Positions 17,247 to 25,402 of a stretch of 64,000 bases of DNA are shown here, piece by piece. This DNA is from Streptomyces cellulosae (GTDB lineage: Bacteria; Actinomycetota; Actinomycetes; Streptomycetales; Streptomycetaceae), in the NCBI RefSeq assembly GCF_000721105.1, contig NZ_JOEV01000002.1, positions 620,001 through 684,000 of the forward strand, in the 5' to 3' direction. Position 1 is the stretch's first letter. Every line of letters starts with the position of its first letter. The position numbers and the translations under genes were made by a program. Below the pieces are notes generated by a model, which saw nothing but the letters and a program-made list of their open reading frames with translations, was not told the DNA's origin and made no database searches.

Positions 17247-17634
17247 CTGCTGGTCCTGTCCTGGTCATGGCGAGAAGGGGGAGGGCGCGACGCTTGTGTT
17301 CGCGGTGTTCGTCGAGCCGTTGCCGGTAGTGCGGTGCGAGCCTGTCCGGGGTCCAGTCGAAGTCGTCCGCCAGCCGCACGTCCACCGCGGACACTCCGGT
17401 CAGAGCCGTGAGCCGGACCTGGGCCTCGGTCGCGAACGAGCCGATGAGCACGCAGCTCGGCTCGGTCACGCCGACAGTGACCGTGATGCGCTGACCGCCG
17501 GCGCCGTCGTCCTGCACGCGAATGTCACCGACGAGTCCCATGTCGTCGAGTCCGGCGGGGACTCCCGCGGTGATGCTGCACGGATCGAGGATCTCGTTGA
17601 GCGTCGCGCGGACCTGGGTCTCCGTGACCGTCAT
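17236..17634 (-). CDS. DUF59/MIP18-family protein
   Basis: 132 residues. The DUF59 pattern is present: LNEILDPCSI, GLVGDIRV, then VTEPSCVLIGSF with a Cys. Related proteins (SufT, PaaD, MIP18) help Fe-S or metal-centre assembly. In actinobacterial propane monooxygenase clusters a DUF59 gene lies beside an amidohydrolase of the same kind as here, and this pair keeps that link although no diiron monooxygenase is present. The start ATG 17634 overlaps the amidohydrolase stop (ATGA). It may mature the metal site of the amidohydrolase or an oxygenase. Confidence 0.82.
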   Translation of the reverse strand: MTVTETQVRATLNEILDPCSITAGVPAGLDDMGLVGDIRVQDDGAGGQRITVTVGVTEPSCVLIGSFATEAQVRLTALTGVSAVDVRLADDFDWTPDRLAPHYRQRLDEHREHKRRALPLLAMTRTGPAGDQ

Positions 17635-18707
17635 CGGGCCCCGGCCAACGCGTCGTCGGCCGGGGCGACCCGTCCGCCCCACGGCTCCTGGAGTTCGGTG
17701 GTGTCGAACTCGTCGCCGCGGATGCGCTCGCGGAGGCCCTTCTCGTCGATGCCGTGCATCCGCAGGAAGTTGCGGCCGAGGATGTCGGCCTTGATCTCCT
17801 TGGTGAGCTCGGGCATCCCGTACTCCTCGATCAGGTCACGGGGCATCTCGAAGTTCCAGAACGCCTCGATCGCCGGCCGGGGATGGACGGCGTCGCAACC
17901 GGTCGCCCAGATGATCCGCCCGGCGGCGCCGGCCTGCAGGAAGGCACCCATCGCCTCGGCGAAGCGGCGGGGCGCGTAGACCGCCATGAACGATGTGGCC
18001 TCCAGGTTGACCCACACGTTGCGGAAGGACTCCAGCTGCAGGGCCGTCTCCTCGACGAAGGCCATGCCGCCGTGGACGACCTCGAAGGTGAGGTCGGGGA
18101 AGGCCAGTGCGGCGGCTTCGACGTCGGCCGTCCCGAGGGCGGAGGTCGGCCCGGGCCCGACCGGGAGGGCCTTGTGGATGGCCACGACCTTCAGACCGTG
18201 CTGCCGGGCCCGCTCGAACAGCGGGAAGCAGATCTCCGGGTCACCCATGTCCAGGGCGGTCGCCCGGCCCTCGACGACGTCGATCGGATAGAGCTTGAGC
18301 GCGTTGACCCGGTGCTTCTCCACCAGCTCGTCCACCCGGTCCAGGGCGCCGGGGCGCAGTGGGGACACCGCGCCGTAGATCAGCACGCGCTGCGGCCACT
18401 TCTCGCGCATCTCCAGGCCGAAGCCCAGCGCCGAGCCCCCGTCCCGGAAGTGGCCGTAGATGGGGGTCTCGTGGTAGGCGATCACATCGGTCTGGCTCTC
18501 CGCGAGCAGGGCCCGGCCGATGACGTCGGCGCCCGCACCCTGCATGTAGGTGGAGCGTTCGAGGGTGTACGCGGGGCCGCTGACCCGCTTGTGCAGGCCG
18601 TAGAGGTGCTCGCCGATGGCCGCCCCGATGTGCGGGTTGACGCAGTTCTCGGGCCGGAAGTTGTAGTTGTGGGCCACGCCCTCGACGACGAGGAAGTCCT
18701 CGATCAC
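17631..18707 (-). CDS. Amidohydrolase-2 family metal-dependent hydrolase
   Basis: 358 residues, TIM-barrel amidohydrolase. The N-terminus is unusual: VVEGVAHNYNFRP rather than DxHxH. Later family positions include VVAIHKALP, the segment FEVVHGGMAF, and IIWATGCDAVHPRPA with the expected Asp. It resembles the amidohydrolase next to bacterial propane/butane monooxygenase genes. Start GTG 18707 with AAGGAGA upstream. It lies 37 bases after the HbpS gene and is coupled to DUF59. The first metal-ligand pair is not conserved in its usual form, so a non-hydrolytic or chaperone role is possible. Confidence 0.82.
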   Translation of the reverse strand: MIEDFLVVEGVAHNYNFRPENCVNPHIGAAIGEHLYGLHKRVSGPAYTLERSTYMQGAGADVIGRALLAESQTDVIAYHETPIYGHFRDGGSALGFGLEMREKWPQRVLIYGAVSPLRPGALDRVDELVEKHRVNALKLYPIDVVEGRATALDMGDPEICFPLFERARQHGLKVVAIHKALPVGPGPTSALGTADVEAAALAFPDLTFEVVHGGMAFVEETALQLESFRNVWVNLEATSFMAVYAPRRFAEAMGAFLQAGAAGRIIWATGCDAVHPRPAIEAFWNFEMPRDLIEEYGMPELTKEIKADILGRNFLRMHGIDEKGLRERIRGDEFDTTELQEPWGGRVAPADDALAGAR

Positions 18708-18744
18708 GGTCGTTCTCCTTCGGTGTCACGGGTGGCAGAGGCAC

Positions 18745-19158
18745 TCACGCGATCAGGTCCTTGAGGCCTTCCAGGGCGCGGGAGGCGAGTCGTTCGTCGG
18801 TCTCGCCGTCGGCTCCGCCGACGCCGACGCCGCCGATGACCTCGCCGTCGTCCACGGTGATGGGCACCCCGCCCGGCACCGGCAGGAGGTGCGCGTCGAC
18901 GAGGTGCACGGGCGCGACAGCCATTGCGGGTGACGCGGCGAACTGCGAGGTCGAGACGCCGGTGACGGCGGCGGTGCAGGCCTTGCGGCGCGCGGTCTCG
19001 ATCCCGATGGGGCCGACTCCGTCGTCGCTGAGGAGCACCTTGGTGACGCCGCTGCGGCCCACGACCGCCACGCAGATCCGCGCCCCCTCGGCCCGGGCCG
19101 CCTCCAGCGCGGCCTCGGCCGCCCGGTACGCGATGGCGTACGACAGCGGTTCCCTCAT
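18745..19158 (-). CDS. HbpS/GlcG-like protein, paralogue 2
   Basis: 137 residues. The N-terminus MREPLSYAIAYRAAEAAL and the central SGVTKVLLSDDGVG, ETARRKA, HLVDAHLLPVPGGVPI and VIGGVGVGG are shared with the paralogues at 12238-12660 and 49194-49616. It lacks a three-residue stretch around QFAAFAASP, so it is slightly shorter. No signal peptide. Its start overlaps the GMC oxidoreductase stop as ATGA, implying a stoichiometric or functional link with that flavoenzyme. A haem/flavin-related accessory role is only an inference from the family. Confidence 0.85.
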   Translation of the reverse strand: MREPLSYAIAYRAAEAALEAARAEGARICVAVVGRSGVTKVLLSDDGVGPIGIETARRKACTAAVTGVSTSQFAASPAMAVAPVHLVDAHLLPVPGGVPITVDDGEVIGGVGVGGADGETDERLASRALEGLKDLIA

Positions 19159-20816
19159 CCCGCGGTCCTCTCGTGGAGCGGGGCACCGGAGGCTGCCGGG
19201 ATCCCGCGGATCAGGTCCGAGGCCTTCTCCGCCACGGCGATGACGGTGGCGTTGATGTTCGCCCCGGGCACGGTCGGCAGCACCGACGCGTCGACGACAC
19301 GCAGCCCGTCGATGCCGCGCACCCGCAGTTCGGGGTCGACGACCGCGGTCTCGGAGGTTCCGATGGCGCATGTGCCGCAGGCGTGGTTGGCGGAGTAACC
19401 GGTCTCGCGCAGATAGCGCTCGAGGCCGGCGTCGGTGCGCACGTCGGGGCCCGGTGCGAGCTCCGCCCGGATCATCGGGGAGACCTCAGGGCTGCGCAGG
19501 ACGGCCAGCGTGGTGCGTACGGTCTCCCGCAGCGCGGCGACGTCCTCCGGCTCGGTGAGCAGGTTGAACGTGATCCGCGGCGCGGCAGCCGGGTCGGCGG
19601 AGCCCAGCCTGACCTCGCCCCGGCTGCGGGGGGTCGCGACGGCGTTGAGTGCCACGCAGTGCCGGTCCTTGAGCGGCCGTATGCCGGGGAACCACGGCCG
19701 GGCGTCGAAACCGCCGCCCAGGATGCCGAGGAACCCGTCGGGACGGTCCAGGTCGGGGCGGGTGCGAATGTACGCGGAGAGGAACTCCGGCATTCCGGCC
19801 AGCGGACCATTCCCCGTGAGGAACCAGCGGAGCGCGCCCACGGCCGCGCGGTCGACACGCAGGTGTTCGTGGAAGGTCACCGGATCCTTGACGTCGAAGA
19901 GCACGGGAGCCGCCGGGTGGTCCTGGAGGTTGGCGCCGACACCGGCCAGGTCCGCCACCGGTTCGATGCCGTGCTCGCGCAGGTGATCCGCCGGACCGAT
20001 GCCCGAACGCATCAGCAGCTGCGGCGAGTTGTAGACACCCGCGCAGACCACGACCTCGCGGGCCGCCCGGATCACCCGGCTCTGTCCGCCCTTCACGACA
20101 CGGACGCCCGTCACGCGTCCCTGGCCGAGCACGAGCGTGTCCACCAGCACCCCGGTGAGCAGGGCGAGGTTTTGGCGTCGCCGCAGTGCCGGGCGCAGAT
20201 ACGCGGCGGCGGTGCTGTGCCGTCGCCCGCGGTGGATGGCGTTCTCGATCTGGCCCGCTCCGGTGGGGTCCCCGCTCTGGGTGTCGTCGGGGAACTCGAT
20301 GCCCAGCGACCGGGCGGCGCTGTCCAGACGCCGGCCGAAAGGACCTCGCCGGACCGTGGTCGACACGGTGACCGGCCCGTACCCGCCGTGGTGCTCGGTG
20401 TCGCCGCGCCAACTGCTCTCCGAGCGGCGGAAGTACGGCAGCAGGTCGTCCCAGCCCCAGCCCGTCGCACCGGACTTGACCCAGTCGTCGTAGTCGAGGC
20501 GGTGCGCGCGGACATGGGTCGAGCCGTTGATCGACCCGGTGCCGCCGACCAGCCGGCCTCGCGGAACGGGGATACGCCTGCCGTCGAGGCCCGGCTCGGG
20601 CTCCGACTCGTAACCCCAGCCGATGCCCTTGCGTCCCGACAGCAGCCCGACCCCGAGGGGCAGTTGAACGAGCAGGCCGCGGTCCGCGGGCGGGCCGGCC
20701 TCGATCAGCAGCACCCGTGTCCCGGTGTCCGCGGACAGGCGCGCGGCGAGGACGCAGCCGGCCGTACCCGCGCCGACGACGACGTAGTCGTACTCGGCGC
20801 CGTGCCCGGCGCTCAT
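19155..20816 (-). CDS. GMC-family FAD oxidoreductase (choline dehydrogenase-like)
   Basis: 553 residues. The N-terminal dinucleotide motif is VVVGAGTAGCVLAARL, with signature 1 GGTGSINGSTHVRAH, signature 2 NSPQLLMRSGIGP, and the C-terminal catalytic His/Asn region NHACGTCAIG...PGANINATVIA. It would oxidise an alcohol (possibly an aryl or polyol alcohol) with FAD. Start ATG 20816 with GAAGGA upstream; the frame remains open to 20975 without support. It heads the coupled minus-strand operon with HbpS, amidohydrolase, DUF59 and esterase, and it diverges from the second Rieske module. Confidence 0.9.
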   Translation of the reverse strand: MSAGHGAEYDYVVVGAGTAGCVLAARLSADTGTRVLLIEAGPPADRGLLVQLPLGVGLLSGRKGIGWGYESEPEPGLDGRRIPVPRGRLVGGTGSINGSTHVRAHRLDYDDWVKSGATGWGWDDLLPYFRRSESSWRGDTEHHGGYGPVTVSTTVRRGPFGRRLDSAARSLGIEFPDDTQSGDPTGAGQIENAIHRGRRHSTAAAYLRPALRRRQNLALLTGVLVDTLVLGQGRVTGVRVVKGGQSRVIRAAREVVVCAGVYNSPQLLMRSGIGPADHLREHGIEPVADLAGVGANLQDHPAAPVLFDVKDPVTFHEHLRVDRAAVGALRWFLTGNGPLAGMPEFLSAYIRTRPDLDRPDGFLGILGGGFDARPWFPGIRPLKDRHCVALNAVATPRSRGEVRLGSADPAAAPRITFNLLTEPEDVAALRETVRTTLAVLRSPEVSPMIRAELAPGPDVRTDAGLERYLRETGYSANHACGTCAIGTSETAVVDPELRVRGIDGLRVVDASVLPTVPGANINATVIAVAEKASDLIRGIPAASGAPLHERTAG

Positions 20817-21282
20817 ATGGAGGGTCCTTCGGAGGGTGCGGACATCTCGTCTCCTTCGGCTCTGGAGCGAACGCGCGCTGGAGGAGCTGCGGAAGTCGCG
20901 GGGAGGCGGTCGCCGGCTCGGCACGTTCTCAAGGGTTGTCGCGAGGTGCGGCGGAGCCCGCGAACGGGTCGTCACCTCGGTGCCGGGTCACCGTAACAAG
21001 GGCGTCCGGCGTTCTGACAGAGGTCTGCAAGTAATTCATCAAACCAGGTCGGAGCCATTGACAGTTTTTCATCAGAGCCGTACAACGGCATGAACGCCTC
21101 ATGGGCGCACACCGCTCGCCGCGCCTGTCCGTCACTTTCCGAGCGTGCCGCAAGAGCCGCCGCACGCTCGTGCCGTGTCGCCTCGCGACAGCGCGAAGAA
21201 GCCTCGACCGCGGGCTGTCCCACCACTCGAACGGCCCTCGTACCCGCGTCCCCACTGCCTCAACGCCGAGGAGATGGTCCAC
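20817..21282. other. Divergent promoter region between the GMC operon and Rieske module 2
   Basis: No gene is evident in these 466 bases. A sigma70-like promoter is present at 21058-21086. TTCATCA occurs at 21035 and again at 21068, 33 bases apart, which could be regulator half-sites. The AT content rises between about 21025 and 21085, as expected of a promoter. Confidence 0.5.
21058..21086 (+). promoter_or_regulatory. Sigma70-like promoter for Rieske module 2
   Basis: TTGACA at 21058-21063 is followed after 17 bases by TACAAC at 21081-21086. It would give a leader of about 190 bases ahead of the Rieske start at 21283. Confidence 0.5.
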
Positions 21283-22581
21283 ATGACCGACACGACCGTG
21301 CCCGACACGGGAACCGGCTACGGCCGCAAGCCCTCCTCCCACGACGCCCGCCTGACCGAGGTCGGCCCCGGCACCCCGATGGGCGAGGCGCTGCGCCGCC
21401 ACTGGCAGCCGATCGCCAGCTCCACTGCCCTGACCAGCGAAGTGCCGCACCGCGTGCGCCTGCTGGGCGAGAACCTGGTCGTCTTCAGGGACGGTCAGGG
21501 CCGCCCCGGCGTCGTCTTCGAGCGGTGCGCGCACCGCGGCAGCAGCCTCTTCTACGGCCGCATCGAGGAGGACGGCATCCGCTGCTGCTACCACGGCTGG
21601 AAGTTCGACGTGCGGGGCCACTGCCTGGACCAGGCCTGCGAACTCGACGACGGCAAGCGCCGCAACCTCGCACGTCAGCCGTGGTACCCGGTGGAGGAGG
21701 CCTACGGCCTGGTCTTCGTCTACATGGGGCCGCCCGAGCTCAAGCCCCCGCTGCCGCGCTACGACAGCCTCGAACCCCTGGGGGAGGGCGAGACTTACCA
21801 CACCAGCTGGATGGTGCCCGGTGCCGAGGTCGTCGGCCTGGAGCAGGACTTCAACTGGCTCCAGGTGTTCGAGAACGCCGTCGACCCCGTGCACGCGGCG
21901 TGGCTGCACTCCCACCACAGCGGGTTCCAGTTCCAGGGCACCGGCACGACCGGCTTCCCCGAGAGCTACTACGACCACCGCACGGCCGCCGAGCGCACCA
22001 GCTACCACCGCACCGACAACGGCGTGCGGTACATCTGGCGCTACCAGGACACCGAGGGCGACGGTGGCGCACCCGTCGACCTGGAGTGGTCCGTGGAGTG
22101 CATGCTGCCCAACATCATCGCCCTGCCCGACTTCATCCGCTCGACCCCCGACGTCCGCAACGACATGCTGATCTGGGTCGTCCCCGCCGACGACACCCAC
22201 CACCGGCTGGTCTTCTCCATCCGCTCCGCCGACCCCGAGCGGGCCACGTCCTTCATGTTCGGCATCAAGCAGAACGGCAAGGACGGCTGGCTGCTGAGCG
22301 AGGAGGAGAAGCAGCGCTTCCCCGGCGACTACGAGGCGCAGTGGTCGCAGGGCCCCATCACCCAGCACTCCGAGGAGACCCTGGCACCGTCCGACAAGGG
22401 TGTCGTCATGCTCCGGCGCATGCTCCGCACGATGCTGGACGACGTCGAGGCCGGACGCACCCCCCTCGGCGTCGCCACCCCCGGCGAGCCGGTCCGCCAC
22501 GTGGAGGCCGGCCTTGTCACCCGACCCGAGGCGCCCACGGAGACGGACCGGGCGGCAGCGCCCACGGCGGCAAGGGGGTGA
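21283..22581 (+). CDS. Rieske non-heme iron oxygenase, phthalate dioxygenase-like (module 2)
   Basis: 432 residues, closely similar to the enzyme at 9873-11168 throughout. The Rieske ligands are Cys82, His84, Cys101 and His104 (CAHRG, CCYHGW), with catalytic Asp201, His204 and His209 (VDPVHAAWLH). ATG 21283 with GAGGAG nine bases upstream is preferred over the in-frame ATG at 21274. It is followed after 7 bases by its reductase and then an NTF2-like protein, repeating the module 1 order. Differences around the active site (HSHHSGFQFQG against HSAHSGYQMKG) suggest a related but different aryl acid substrate. Confidence 0.9.
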   Translation: MTDTTVPDTGTGYGRKPSSHDARLTEVGPGTPMGEALRRHWQPIASSTALTSEVPHRVRLLGENLVVFRDGQGRPGVVFERCAHRGSSLFYGRIEEDGIRCCYHGWKFDVRGHCLDQACELDDGKRRNLARQPWYPVEEAYGLVFVYMGPPELKPPLPRYDSLEPLGEGETYHTSWMVPGAEVVGLEQDFNWLQVFENAVDPVHAAWLHSHHSGFQFQGTGTTGFPESYYDHRTAAERTSYHRTDNGVRYIWRYQDTEGDGGAPVDLEWSVECMLPNIIALPDFIRSTPDVRNDMLIWVVPADDTHHRLVFSIRSADPERATSFMFGIKQNGKDGWLLSEEEKQRFPGDYEAQWSQGPITQHSEETLAPSDKGVVMLRRMLRTMLDDVEAGRTPLGVATPGEPVRHVEAGLVTRPEAPTETDRAAAPTAARG

Positions 22582-22588
22582 CCGAAGC

Positions 22589-23554
22589 GTGAGCACCACC
22601 TGGACGGACGCGGTCGTCGTGGCCCGGTACGACGCCACGCCGAGAATCGCGGTCTTCGACCTCGCCCGGGCCGACGGCGACGAGCTGTGGGAGTACGAGC
22701 CCGGCGCCCACATCGACGTGACTGTCGGTACGGCGGAACTGATCCGGCAGTACTCCCTGTGCGGGCCACCGGGCATCCGCAAGCAGTACCGGCTCGCGGT
22801 CCTCGACGAGCCCGCCTCGCGCGGCGGCTCACGCGCCATGCATGCCCTCGCCGAGGGCGACATGCTGCGCATCGCCGCGCCGCGCAACCGCTTCCGTCTC
22901 ACGTCCGCGCATCGGCACGTGCTCCTGGCGGGCGGCATCGGAATCACCCCGCTGCTGTCGATGGCCCAGAGCCTCGACGCCACCGGGGGCGACTACCACC
23001 TGCACTACTGCGCCCGCAGCCGGAGCGAGGCCGCCTTCCTCGCCGAGCTGGAGAACCATCCGCGGGTCACCCTCCACTTCGACGATCAGGCACCGGAACA
23101 ACTCCTTGACCTGCGGCGCGACCTGGGGGAGCCGGCCTCGGACACCGCGGTCTACGTCTGCGGTCCCGGCGGGTTCATGGACTACGCGCTGGGCCGGGCG
23201 GCCGAACTCGGCTGGCCCGCGTCCGCCCTGCACAAGGAGCGCTTCAGCGCCTCGCCCCCGGCCGCGCCCCAGCCCGGCGGGGGAGGGGAGGACGGATTCA
23301 CCGTGCGCCTGTCCTCCACGGGAGCGGAGTACCTCGTCCCCGAGGACCAGAGCGTCCTGGACGTCCTGCTCGCGAACGGCATCGATGCGCCCAACTCCTG
23401 TGGGCAGGGCATCTGCGGCGAATGCATCGTGCGGGTGCGCGCGGGCGAGCCCGACCACCGGGACGACGTCCTGACCGACGAGGAGCGCGGGGAGGGGCTG
23501 TTCACCCCGTGCTCGTCCCGGTCGAAGTCCCCGATCCTGGAGCTCGAACTGTGA
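22589..23554 (+). CDS. Phthalate-dioxygenase-type reductase (module 2)
   Basis: 321 residues. The FMN domain has RQYSLCG, the NAD domain GGIGITP and CGPGGFMDY, and the C-terminal 2Fe-2S domain CGQGICGEC with a final Cys in TPCSSR. It is most like the module 1 reductase and lacks the inserted loop of the P450-linked one. Start GTG 22589 (7 bases after the Rieske stop) with AAGGGGG upstream. Its stop overlaps the next start as GTGA. It supplies electrons to the Rieske oxygenase upstream. Confidence 0.92.
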   Translation: MSTTWTDAVVVARYDATPRIAVFDLARADGDELWEYEPGAHIDVTVGTAELIRQYSLCGPPGIRKQYRLAVLDEPASRGGSRAMHALAEGDMLRIAAPRNRFRLTSAHRHVLLAGGIGITPLLSMAQSLDATGGDYHLHYCARSRSEAAFLAELENHPRVTLHFDDQAPEQLLDLRRDLGEPASDTAVYVCGPGGFMDYALGRAAELGWPASALHKERFSASPPAAPQPGGGGEDGFTVRLSSTGAEYLVPEDQSVLDVLLANGIDAPNSCGQGICGECIVRVRAGEPDHRDDVLTDEERGEGLFTPCSSRSKSPILELEL

Positions 23555-24009
23555 CCAGCCCATCGACCGAGGCGACCGCGGCGACAAGCCGTCCCGACGA
23601 CGCCTGCGCCCCCGTCGCCGCCTCCGCTCCCGCCACGGTCGAGGACGCCGAGGCCGCCTGGCTCGCCGCGCAGACGCTCCCGGACCCGGAGCCGGCGATC
23701 CGTGCCCTGCTGCATCCCGACTGCGTGATCGTGCACTCGGCGGTCGGCCACATCCACGGCGCGGACGACTGGCTGGTGTACGCGGGACGCCTGGGCCGCA
23801 CCAGCCAGGTGGACACCTTCGACGTGACCGTCCAGCGGTTCGCCGCCACGGTCGTGGTCAGCTGCCTGCAGGAGATGCGGGTCGCCTTCATGCCCGAGCT
23901 GACTCCCTTCGTCATCCAGGCCGCCGTCACCAGGGTCTGGGTGCGATCCCCGTCGGGTGGCTGGCAGTTGGCGCATCTGCAGATGGCCCGGCGGCTGCCG
24001 CCCGGCTGA
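23551..24009 (+). CDS. NTF2-like protein paired with Rieske module 2
   Basis: 152 residues. An Ala/Pro-rich N-terminal 30 residues is followed by an NTF2/DUF4440-like domain: EDAEAAWLAAQ, CVIVHSAVGHIHGADDWLVY, and the ending WQLAHLQMARRLPPG. It corresponds to the 135-residue protein of module 1 (ending LAHMVMGRRFPPV). Start GTG overlaps the reductase stop. Conservation of this gene order across both modules argues for a direct role in the oxygenase reaction, for example as a non-canonical small subunit or a product-processing isomerase. This is not proved by sequence. Confidence 0.75.
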   Translation: MTSPSTEATAATSRPDDACAPVAASAPATVEDAEAAWLAAQTLPDPEPAIRALLHPDCVIVHSAVGHIHGADDWLVYAGRLGRTSQVDTFDVTVQRFAATVVVSCLQEMRVAFMPELTPFVIQAAVTRVWVRSPSGGWQLAHLQMARRLPPG

Positions 24010-24048
24010 CGGCATCCGGATGTCCGGCTCCTGGGAAGCCGGCCACCG

Positions 24049-24762
24049 TCAGTCCTGGGGCTCGCCGTTCACCGGCGAGCCCTCGTCCGGTGCCGCCGGT
24101 GCCGCCGGTGCCGCTTCGGCGAGCGCGGAGACGATCCGGCCCAACTGGTCCGCGTAGTGGTCGATGAACTCCGGTGAGGCAGGGTCCTGTTGGCCCAGTT
24201 CCCGGGCGATCCACGGGATCGCCGCCGGAGCGATCGAGGCGGCGAAGAAGACGAGGGCCACGACCCCCACGTCGAGGTCACTGCGCAACTCACCGCGCGC
24301 CTGCCGCTCGCGGAGTTCCTCGACGTGCTTGAACAGCTCGGCGGCCCGCTCGTCCTCGGCGGGTGGGCGGGTGCCGGGTTCCTCACGCGTCAGCGTGTGC
24401 ACCCATCGCGTGTCCTCATGGGCCCAGTGGACGTAGCGCCGCACGGCGTCCGCGAAGGTGCGGGCGTGACTGACGCGCATGGACTCCTCGAGCCACTGCT
24501 CGCTCAGCGCCTCGTACAGCCCGCCTTTGCCCCCGAAGTAATAGGTGATCAGCTGATGGCTGACGCCGGCCGCCTCGGCGATCCGTACGACCCGGGCCCC
24601 GTCGAACCCATGGGTGCCGAACTCTGTCGCGGCGGCGGACAGGATGGCCCGCCGGGTGCCCACCGGGTCCCGCTGACGACCGGGATCATCGGGGTGCCTC
24701 CGGCGCTGCTGCCTGCCGGACGCCGTTCCCGACTTTCCTGATGTCGTCTCGCCCTCTGTCAC
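24049..24762 (-). CDS. TetR-family regulator
   Basis: 237 residues. The helix-turn-helix lies in RRAILSAAATEFGTHGFDGARVVRIAEAAGVSHQLITYYFGGKGGLY; the C-terminal region has TetR_C-type helices ending ASPEFIDHYADQLGRIVSAL and an Ala/Pro-rich tail. Start GTG 24762. It converges on Rieske module 2 with a 39-base gap. It is a paralogue of the regulator at 39664-40392 (shared EFGxHGFxGARVxRIA and SSPEF/ASPEF-xDxYAxQLxR blocks). The target is unknown. Confidence 0.88.
   Translation of the reverse strand: MTEGETTSGKSGTASGRQQRRRHPDDPGRQRDPVGTRRAILSAAATEFGTHGFDGARVVRIAEAAGVSHQLITYYFGGKGGLYEALSEQWLEESMRVSHARTFADAVRRYVHWAHEDTRWVHTLTREEPGTRPPAEDERAAELFKHVEELRERQARGELRSDLDVGVVALVFFAASIAPAAIPWIARELGQQDPASPEFIDHYADQLGRIVSALAEAAPAAPAAPDEGSPVNGEPQD
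24058..24082. terminator. Hairpin between convergent genes
   Basis: GGGCTCGCCG at 24058-24067 pairs with 24073-24082 around a 5-base loop. It lies 48 bases after the NTF2-like stop and inside the last codons of the convergent tetR gene. It probably ends transcription from the Rieske module. Confidence 0.5.
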
Positions 24763-25029
24763 ATGGACGACCTTACCGGCGGCCTTGTCGGACAGGTCAA
24801 CTACCTGCGGTGTCGCAGGCCGGACCGGTGCGGGACGGCGTGCGGGCCCCGGGCGACGCGAAGCGCCGGTCCACGATGTCGAAGCGCACCCCCTGCGGTG
24901 GCAGGCCCTACGACTCCACCACCCTCATGAGACCTCCGAGGACCCGCTCGCGGCAGCAGGCGCGGCAGCCGTCGGGGCATGGTGGCCGGAAAGCCTGGGC
25001 GAGGGTGTCGGCGCCACGCACCAGCAGGC

Positions 25030-25300
25030 CTACGTCCACGCCGACGGCGGTGAACGTCGCGCCTCGATCGACACCGTGCGCGGCGAGGTGTCCTCGCCGT
25101 GGCGGCGTCGCGACGACGGCAGGATCGACCTCACGGTCACCGTCCCGTACAACACCGAGGCCGAGATCCGGGTCCCCACCCAGGACAAGCCCGTTACCGC
25201 GCCCCGGGGTGTCACCCACGTACGTGACGACACCTCGGGCGGTGCGCCGTACAAAATCTACCGGGCCTTTGCGGCGTCCTGCCGCTTCAACGCCGCCTGA
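25030..25300 (+). pseudogene. 3' remnant of a GH78 alpha-L-rhamnosidase gene
   Basis: The frame reads RASIDTVRGEVSSPWRR, RIDLTVTVPYNTEAEIRVP, and ends YKIYRAFAASCRFNAA. This is the C-terminal beta-sandwich pattern of bacterial alpha-L-rhamnosidases (xGxxxSxWxxxxGxxxLxVTVPxNTxAxVxxP, ending YxxGSGxYxF). The upstream catalytic part is missing and the frame breaks down before about 25030. It points to a former second rhamnosidase near the intact gene at 28208-30874. Confidence 0.5.
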
Positions 25301-25316
25301 CCGACCGCACCGACCG

Positions 25317-25354
25317 CCGCACCGTGCCGAATGGGCGCTCTCGGCACGGTGCGG
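25317..25354. terminator. 14-bp stem terminator
   Basis: CCGCACCGTGCCGA at 25317-25330 pairs perfectly with 25341-25354 around a 10-base loop. It lies between the rhamnosidase remnant (plus) and the MFS gene (minus, ends 25403) and can terminate the latter. Confidence 0.7.
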
Positions 25355-25402
25355 CTCGCTCGACCGGGACGGTGTACCGCTTCGGCGCCTGACGGGGACG
25401 CC

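Larger units (their letters stand above)
24763..25402. other. Gene-poor stretch with decayed coding fragments
   Basis: No intact gene. The part at 25030-25300 encodes a rhamnosidase-like tail (listed separately). On the minus strand near 24850-24915 a fragment reads GVRFDIVDRRFASPG after an in-frame stop; it resembles the [11 protein letters not shown] end of the dioxygenase at 4003-4941, but the match is only a few residues. A strong terminator lies at 25317-25354. Confidence 0.4.

Noticed and set aside
19173..20996. A 607-codon plus-strand frame opposite the GMC gene
   Set aside because: Antisense shadow; the GMC motifs are all on the minus strand.
24876..24892. 17 bases also found at 4027-4043 in the dioxygenase gene, considered as a recombination or attachment site
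   Set aside because: The match does not extend and no integrase or flanking repeats are present; a short shared coding motif or chance explains it.
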